This document shows positions 60,001 to 64,000 of a stretch of DNA of 64,000 nucleotides, one piece after another; within the stretch, counting starts at the first letter, position 1, and each line of letters opens with the position of its first letter. Source of the DNA: Vitellaria paradoxa (Eukaryota; Streptophyta; Magnoliopsida; Ericales; Sapotaceae); assembly GCA_019916065.1 (NCBI GenBank), contig CM034233.1, forward strand, positions 12,233,573 to 12,297,572. Direction: 5' to 3'. The notes beneath the pieces are model-generated. The model did no database searches and was not told the DNA's origin. It saw only the letters and a program-made list of their open reading frames with translations. A program made the position numbers and the translations under genes.

Positions 60001-60201
60001 CTCTTCCCGGGCAAGCTCCAATCAAGGTGGTACGGTCATTTTACTATACTTTCCATCTCCGAACATGGTGTGTGTGAAGTCCATAACCCACGTAATAACT
60101 CCACCTTCAAAGTCAATGGACATCGTCTCAAACCATATTTAGAAAACTTTGTGGCCGAAATTGAAATTTGGGATCTTTTGGATCCCCCATCTTTCAATTA
60201 G
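57052..60201 (+). CDS. Athila pol, protease-less (RT, RNase H, integrase)
   Basis: Open for 1047 codons from 57058 (no ATG at the start; it is the continuation of a polyprotein). A linker is followed by RT (about residues 165-330, with [34 protein letters not shown] and FMDDFSVYG), RNase H (about 470-590, [31 protein letters not shown]) and integrase (about 660-960). The integrase zinc finger reads [10 protein letters not shown], apparently with Tyr where the first His is expected, then CDRC. The core D-D-E lies in [16 protein letters not shown] and GQVELANRE. The segment before RT that should encode protease is absent. It ends at TAG 60199. Probably dead in cis, although the catalytic motifs remain. 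Confidence 0.88.
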   Translation, partial: HTLSEEYFEQTYFEDPLERALARSENCEMLDGENFEEIGKFIGAGDEIMAVSGWIPTFEPIEPSEIKPKPSMECPPCPSRKPLPSELKYAFLGEGETFPVVVSASLERAQEERLLGVLRAHRQALGWTIADLRGISPLVCSHHIYLEDDAKPVRQMQRRLNPNMKEVVKGEVLKLLDAGIIYPISDSKWVSPTQVVPKKSGVTVVENEKRELVPQRTQTGWRMCIDYRRLNAVTRKDHFPLPFLDQVLERVAGKSFYCFLDGYSGYNQVEIALEDQEKTTFTCPFGTFAYRRMPFGLCNAPATFQRCVISIFSDMVERFLEVFMDDFSVYGDTFDECLINLENVLVRCEESNLVLNWEKCHFMVQQGIVLGHIVSCRGIEVDKAKVDIIQNLPTPRCVKDVRSFLGHAGFYRRFIQSFSSLARPLCSLLSNDVPFEWTTSCQEAFDRLKQLLTTAPIIQSPDWSLPFELMCDASDFAVGAVLGQRKEGKPHVIYYASKTLNEAQINYTTTEKELLVVVFALDKFRSYLVGSHVTVFTDHAALKYLLSKQEAKPRLIRWILLLQEFNLEIKDKKGVENVVADHLSRLPQHASNSSDLPINEQFPDEHLMHVSTNPPVQPPWYADIANFLVIGQMPSHWTKVDKGKFLRKVRSFFWDEPYLYKYCLDQIVRRCIPENEAHRVIEFCYSLACGGHFSSKKTAAKILQSGFYWPSLFKDVHDYCLQCDRCQRLGALTKRNEMPQNPIIVLEIFDCWGIDFMGPFPTSFGYEYILVAVDYVSKWVEATATRTNDHRVVIKFLKEYIFSRFGMPRAIISDQGKHFCNRPVGVLLRSYGVTHKVGTAYHPQNSGQVELANREIKGILEKTVNPTRKNWSLRLIDALWAYRTAYKTTLGMSPYRLVFGKACHLPVEMEHRAYWAIRHFNENLDDADVLRKLQLNELEELRNDAFENAKISKARMKALHDKHISRKSFHIGQKVLLYNSRLHLFPGKLQSRWYGHFTILSISEHGVCEVHNPRNNSTFKVNGHRLKPYLENFVAEIEIWDLLDPPSFN

Positions 60202-60337
60202 AATGAGATTAGAAAGATAGTTTAAGTGTATAATAGTAGGTTAGGATAGGTTTTATTTTATCTTTAATTTAGTTTTTGAGTCTAGACGTTTTAAGTTTTT
60301 AATTAGCCTAGCTGAAAAAAAAAAATTTCTGCTTGAT

Positions 60338-60369
60338 GGTCCCGACCCCCTCTCTAAACGGTCGGGACC
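60338..60369 (+). repeat. Palindromic hairpin 3 (post-pol)
   Basis: GGTCCCGACC / GGTCGGGACC arms, loop CCCTCTCTAAAC. Confidence 0.9.
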
Positions 60370-60413
60370 ACAGTGTCTTGGCCGAATACATGTTTGAGGG
60401 AGGAACTTTCTGT

Positions 60414-60445
60414 GGTCCCGACCCCCTGCCGAGACGGTCGGGACC
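60414..60445 (+). repeat. Palindromic hairpin 4 (post-pol)
   Basis: Same arms, loop CCCTGCCGAGAC. Spacing from hairpin 3 is 44 bp, against 23 bp between hairpins 1 and 2. Confidence 0.9.
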
Positions 60446-61174
60446 CTGCAACCTCTAAAAGTCCCAATTCGGTCACTCAAACTTTGATTTCTCTCTTCTA
60501 ACTCTAAATCCGTTCAAGCCCTTCCTCTCTACTCGGTGTTCTCAAAAAAAAAAAAATAAGCAGTCCCGACGGTGGATTCAACCTTCTCAGCCCTTATTCT
60601 TCGAGTATTGGTCATCCAAAGGTATGTTTCTTTGTCATTTCGAGCCCTAGATAATTTCATTGTTCATTATTCTCCATGCCCGAGCTTTCAAGCTTTGAGG
60701 GTTCAGATTTCTTGCGAAAAAAAAAAAGCTTTATTTTGAGTTCCAAATAAGGATAGGAAGTGATTCATTCACTTGAGTGCATTCTTCACTCATTTGTTCC
60801 TTCCTACCCGTGGTTCACAAATGGGGTCCAAGGGTTCAAAAAAAAACTCTCCAATTTTGAGCTTATTTGCTGAATTTTTGTAATTTTCCCTTGAAAAATT
60901 TGTTATTTGAATCCATGGTGGATGTTGCATGGCCACCGAAATTGTTGAATGGACCCTTCTCGGGTGGATGATGTATGGCCACCTAGAGAATTAAATTTGT
61001 GAAATTTAGTTTGGGTGGATGATGTATGGCCACCTAAGTTGTCTATTTTGTTTGGGTGAAATTTAGTTTTGATCTCAATGAATATCTATCATCAGAAAGG
61101 GCCATTGCACTTGGGTGGACATAGGAATTGCTTATTTACTCATTGAATTTTGTTTTTATACTTGTGTAGTTCCC

Positions 61175-62263
61175 ATGCCTCCAAGAACTAAGAAACCAGC
61201 AAATAGACAATTAGGGACCCCATCTTTTGATAGGAGTCGTTTTTGGAAAGAAGAGGCTGAAGAGAAATATGATAATACATGGGGGAACAAATCGGTGGTA
61301 ATTGAGCATTTTTGGCAAATTGATCAGTTTAAGCGTAGTGACTTCAGACTTGAACAAAATTTTGAAGGGAGGCAGTGGATTAATGTAGCAAAGTTTCATG
61401 CTTATTGTATAGTTGATCTGGTTAAGGAATTTTTTGCCAATTTCAAAGCTAACTCAATTATAAGGCGAAAGGGTAGAGAACGTCTAATCAGTTGGGTAAG
61501 GGGAGTTGAAATTACACTCACACCTGATGATTTTGCTCTCATATTTCAATTACCTCGAGTTGAAAATCCAGAATTCACTTATCCAGCTGAGGGCACTCCT
61601 CCATTTCCAATTGTGGTTTCAGAGATCCTACTAGAGGGTCAGGAATGGGGTGGTGAATATAGGAAACCTGCATCTGTGTTGAAAGATAAATACTGGGCAT
61701 TGCACTTGTTTTCTTGTTCCAACCTACTACCTCAAAACAGAACCGCTGATTGTACTCCCCTTAGAGCCAGACTTATTTATGCCATTGGGACTGGGATGAC
61801 AATCGATTTACCCTCATATCTTTGGCACCAAGTAGCTTATACCTGTGAGCACCCTGGAACTCTATCAGCCTTACCCTTTGGAGGAGCACTAACAGAGATC
61901 TTTAGAAGGAAAGGAGCTTATATCACAGATGACCTGCCCATAACCTCAGGACTTCAACCGTTCAATATCACATCTTATGTTAAATCCAGAGGCTTGATGT
62001 TAAAGAAGAAAAGGAGGGTAGAGGAATCGGAGGAAGAGGAGGAATCTCCACATCCCCAAGAGGAACAAGAAGAGGTCACCAATGTTGATTTGGCCAATCA
62101 GATTGGAGTTTTAGCCGAACGTATTAGTGTCATGGAGCATAATCAAGAAGCTGATCACCAGCTCCTGCTACGCATTCACCAAAGCCAGCAAACTCAAGGC
62201 CTTCTCCTACAGAGTGTTTTGGATTATCTCAGAGAATCTCATCCACCCCCGCCTCCACAGTGA
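61175..62263 (+). CDS. Athila envelope-position ORF (plant transposon protein domain)
   Basis: 362 aa from MPPRTKKPAN. This ATG is chosen because it follows a likely splice acceptor and gives a basic N-terminus; an upstream in-frame ATG at 61115 exists. The body (about residues 20-260: FWKEEAEEKYDNTW, RGVEITLTPDDFALIFQLP, LRARLIYAIGTGM, DLPSYLWHQV) resembles the 'putative plant transposon protein' domain found downstream of pol in Athila-type elements. The C-terminal part is acidic, has a basic KKKRRV patch and a heptad-like segment, and ends in a proline run. No transmembrane helix or signal peptide is evident in this start choice, so it does not look like a classical envelope. Function unknown. 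Confidence 0.75.
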   Translation: MPPRTKKPANRQLGTPSFDRSRFWKEEAEEKYDNTWGNKSVVIEHFWQIDQFKRSDFRLEQNFEGRQWINVAKFHAYCIVDLVKEFFANFKANSIIRRKGRERLISWVRGVEITLTPDDFALIFQLPRVENPEFTYPAEGTPPFPIVVSEILLEGQEWGGEYRKPASVLKDKYWALHLFSCSNLLPQNRTADCTPLRARLIYAIGTGMTIDLPSYLWHQVAYTCEHPGTLSALPFGGALTEIFRRKGAYITDDLPITSGLQPFNITSYVKSRGLMLKKKRRVEESEEEEESPHPQEEQEEVTNVDLANQIGVLAERISVMEHNQEADHQLLLRIHQSQQTQGLLLQSVLDYLRESHPPPPPQ

Positions 62264-62481
62264 TGGACTTTATGTTTCTTTCTTTAAGAGTTTAGGAGTG
62301 AACTTTTCTTTTTGTTTAATTTGTAATCCTAAAACTCTTTACTCACTTTTAACTGCTGGGATGTTCTTCTAGTTTGTGTTTGTTTCCATGTTATCTTATT
62401 TTTATGGATGTTACCTTATGTTAAATTTTGGGTTGTTTATGTTCTTAAACTTTATTTTCTTATTTTTTTGCAAAGAACAGG

Positions 62482-63063
62482 TACTTCATCTATGGTCCAA
62501 CTAACAATCAATGTAAACAATGGGAACTTAGTACCATAAGTAGAAAACGTAAGTGGGATGCCTTAACCCTTATATCCAATGAGAGTAGCGAGTCTGAGAG
62601 TTCAGAGATTGATTGGGAATGGTGGCCTGAGGACTATTTCTTAGAAAGCAATTCACTACCCTTACCATATATATATCCACCACTGATGTTCATCACACCT
62701 GATCAATTAGATGACCAATGGTGGGATGAAGTTGACCTTCAACTTCTCTTAGATATGGAATGGGCTGAGGTAATTGTAGCTAATGAGTGGTTAGATGCTC
62801 CCTCTTATGCCACAGACACCGACACCATAGAATCTGAAACAAGTTCTTTCTCTGAATACTTTGATATGCCACCCCTAGAAGACGTCCTTGAAAATGAAAG
62901 TAGTAACATTGAGTCTAGGGAGGATGGTGATGTTTACAATGAACTGGACCAAGATGATAATTTTGCTACTTCATTGCAACTACTTTTTGAGTATCACTCA
63001 ACTTTTGATTCTATTGAAGACAACATGAGGTACTCCTTAACCTTTCTTTATCTTTTATGTTAA
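62482..63063 (+). CDS. Acidic, Trp-rich ORF downstream of envelope-position ORF
   Basis: A frame open from at least 62482 with no ATG until 62686; stop TAA at 63061-63063. It follows tatttttttgcaaagaacag, a possible 3' splice site, so it may be a downstream exon. It begins YFIYGPTNNQCKQWELST, contains KRKWD, SESESSEIDWEWWPEDYF and DQWWDEVDLQLLLDMEWAE, and is strongly acidic. No known domain recognised. About 193 codons from 62482. Confidence 0.5.
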   Translation, partial: YFIYGPTNNQCKQWELSTISRKRKWDALTLISNESSESESSEIDWEWWPEDYFLESNSLPLPYIYPPLMFITPDQLDDQWWDEVDLQLLLDMEWAEVIVANEWLDAPSYATDTDTIESETSSFSEYFDMPPLEDVLENESSNIESREDGDVYNELDQDDNFATSLQLLFEYHSTFDSIEDNMRYSLTFLYLLC

Positions 63064-63117
63064 TTTCATTAAGTTTATTCTTTTTATTATTACATTTATG
63101 TTCATATTCTTCTCAAT

Positions 63118-63231
63118 TTAGGTTGGGGGGTATATACATCATCCTTATCATGCTCATTGCACACCCTATGCAGCCACGTATGCTTCTTGTTTTTCACATT
63201 GAGGACAATGTTGAGTATAGGTTGGGGGGTA
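63118..63231 (+). repeat. Duplicated G-run motif (PPT-like)
   Basis: TAGGTTGGGGGGTA occurs at 63119 and 63218, the second after cacattgaggacaatgttg. The 'gaggacaatg...ttgggggg' arrangement is familiar from the Athila/gypsy env-to-3' end region and may be a polypurine-tract relative. No LTR starts directly after it. Confidence 0.5.
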
Positions 63232-64000
63232 GAATTCGCATGATGATATGATACTCTTATGGTTTGGTTAATTGTGAAATTAAGTGAGATGGTAAAAAGT
63301 GAATTCTGTTCAAGCCTTAATAGGTAACATAATTCAAGTGGAGTGTGTGATAACTTTGTGCATTTTTGGACTATTATGGTGGAAAGTTTATGTGCTTAGG
63401 AGTAGATTTTATTTGATATTGGTTACTTGAGCATCTTTGGACTAGGTAGAGACTTACACCCTTTATGGTGAGCTTTTGAGCCTTATATTCTTTTCTTGAG
63501 GGGTTGCACATGCTTACATTTCTTTTGCTCTTCACCTTGGATTTCATTGCATCGATTGCATCACAAACACTTACATGAGTATCTATGTAGCACATTATGA
63601 GTTGTTGCAAGTTTTGAAAATGATGCTAGGCTTTCTTTGTCATTTTGAGCCTTTTTATCCTTTCTTGATATGAAATTGCCCTAGGAACCAACTTGAAGCC
63701 CTTTTAATAAAGTGTGTGATAGATATATATATATTTTCTTTGGTTCCCATCTCATATATTGTCCCTTAACCTTGTTCACACACTTTTAAGCCTTACCCTC
63801 ACATGTTTTGGGTTATGAAAAGTGCCTCAATGTCAGTGATGTGAGTGGGGGTTGGGAACTGAAACTTTTGAGAGCATATTGAGAGAGAATAGTAGGTGGA
63901 GAATTTAGCTTATGTTTATTTCATTATTTCAAAAGAAAAAAAAAAGTCTGTCATTCATTCCTGCTTATGTAATTTTGGGACTTGTGCTTTATATTATAAT
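63232..64000 (+). other. Athila 3' spacer
   Basis: Non-coding, T-rich with repeated 'ttttgagcc' phrases (63475, 63640) typical of the long spacer before an Athila 3' LTR. The minus-strand frame 63374-63610 is not supported. Confidence 0.5.

Larger units (their letters stand above)
60202..61174 (+). other. Athila leader/possible intron between pol and envelope-position ORF
   Basis: Non-coding. Contains the second hairpin pair, several A-runs and three copies of a ggtggatg(a/t)tg(c/t)atggccacc phrase (about 60920-61040). It ends in tttttatacttgtgtag just before an ATG, which looks like a 3' splice site. Confidence 0.5.
48640..64000 (+). mobile_element. Athila-lineage Ty3/gypsy retrotransposon (3' end outside window)
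   Basis: 5' LTR (approximately 48640-50166), tRNA-Asp-type PBS, gag, RT-RNase H-integrase, then an envelope-position ORF, an acidic ORF and a long 3' spacer, all plus strand. The protease region is missing and a copia element (52000-57051) occupies that point. No second LTR is seen before 64000, in keeping with the long internal region of Athila elements. Gag has two in-frame stops, but pol and the downstream ORFs remain open. Confidence 0.85.

Noticed and set aside
61115..61175. Upstream ATG as start of the envelope-position ORF with a hydrophobic leader
   Set aside because: The extra 20 residues lie across a splice-acceptor-like sequence, and the following MPPRTKK start is more plausible, though a signal-like leader cannot be fully excluded.

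Overview
This window is nuclear DNA from a flowering plant, most likely a eudicot. It shows AT-rich intergenic DNA, GT-AG introns, plant-type LRR receptor kinases, plant LTR retrotransposon lineages (Tat and Athila Ty3/gypsy, SIRE/Maximus-like Ty1/copia), Harbinger/Tourist-like elements with TTA target duplications, and tRNA-derived SINEs. Only two ordinary genes look intact: tandem LRR receptor-like kinases at about 36.5-39.7 kb and 42.3-45.5 kb, both on the plus strand.

Layout. 1-5 kb: unrecognised flank, two AT-rich Harbinger-like elements and a SINE with a 13-bp target duplication. 5.3-9.4 kb: duplicated block A, which carries an RLK promoter and the first 144 bp of its exon 1. That exon is cut by a copia LTR at 9421. 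A complete 11.6-kb Tat retrotransposon (10295-21929, gag-pol on the minus strand) sits inside the sequence that follows. The Tat element has an archaeal-type second RNase H and a degenerate intron-containing gene running antisense to gag-pol with its own TATA box. 22-27 kb: sparse intergenic DNA with a frameshifted small membrane-protein gene. 27.2-30.3 kb: block B, the RLK upstream region without any RLK. 30.3-34.5 kb: repeats and an 849-bp terminal-inverted-repeat element. 34.5-40.15 kb and 40.15-45.9 kb: tandem units C and D, each with a full RLK gene. 46-48.5 kb: a repeat, a second SINE, a truncated AT-rich element and a decayed copia gag. About 48.6 kb to the window end: an Athila retrotransposon (5' LTR, tRNA-Asp-type primer site, gag, pol, envelope-position ORF, acidic ORF) whose 3' LTR lies beyond the window. 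A very young gag-only copia element (52000-57051) is nested in it.

How it fits together. The RLK locus grew by repeated segmental duplication: A, B, C and D share the upstream region, while only C and D keep the gene. Transposons present in some copies and absent from others give paralogous empty sites that define element ends and suggest a duplication order. The RLKs resemble MIK2-type LRR receptor kinases. The least expected structures are paired 32-nt perfect-arm hairpins in the Athila LTR and again downstream of its pol, the recently mobilised gag-only copia whose insertion coincides with loss of the Athila protease region, and the Tat antisense gene.
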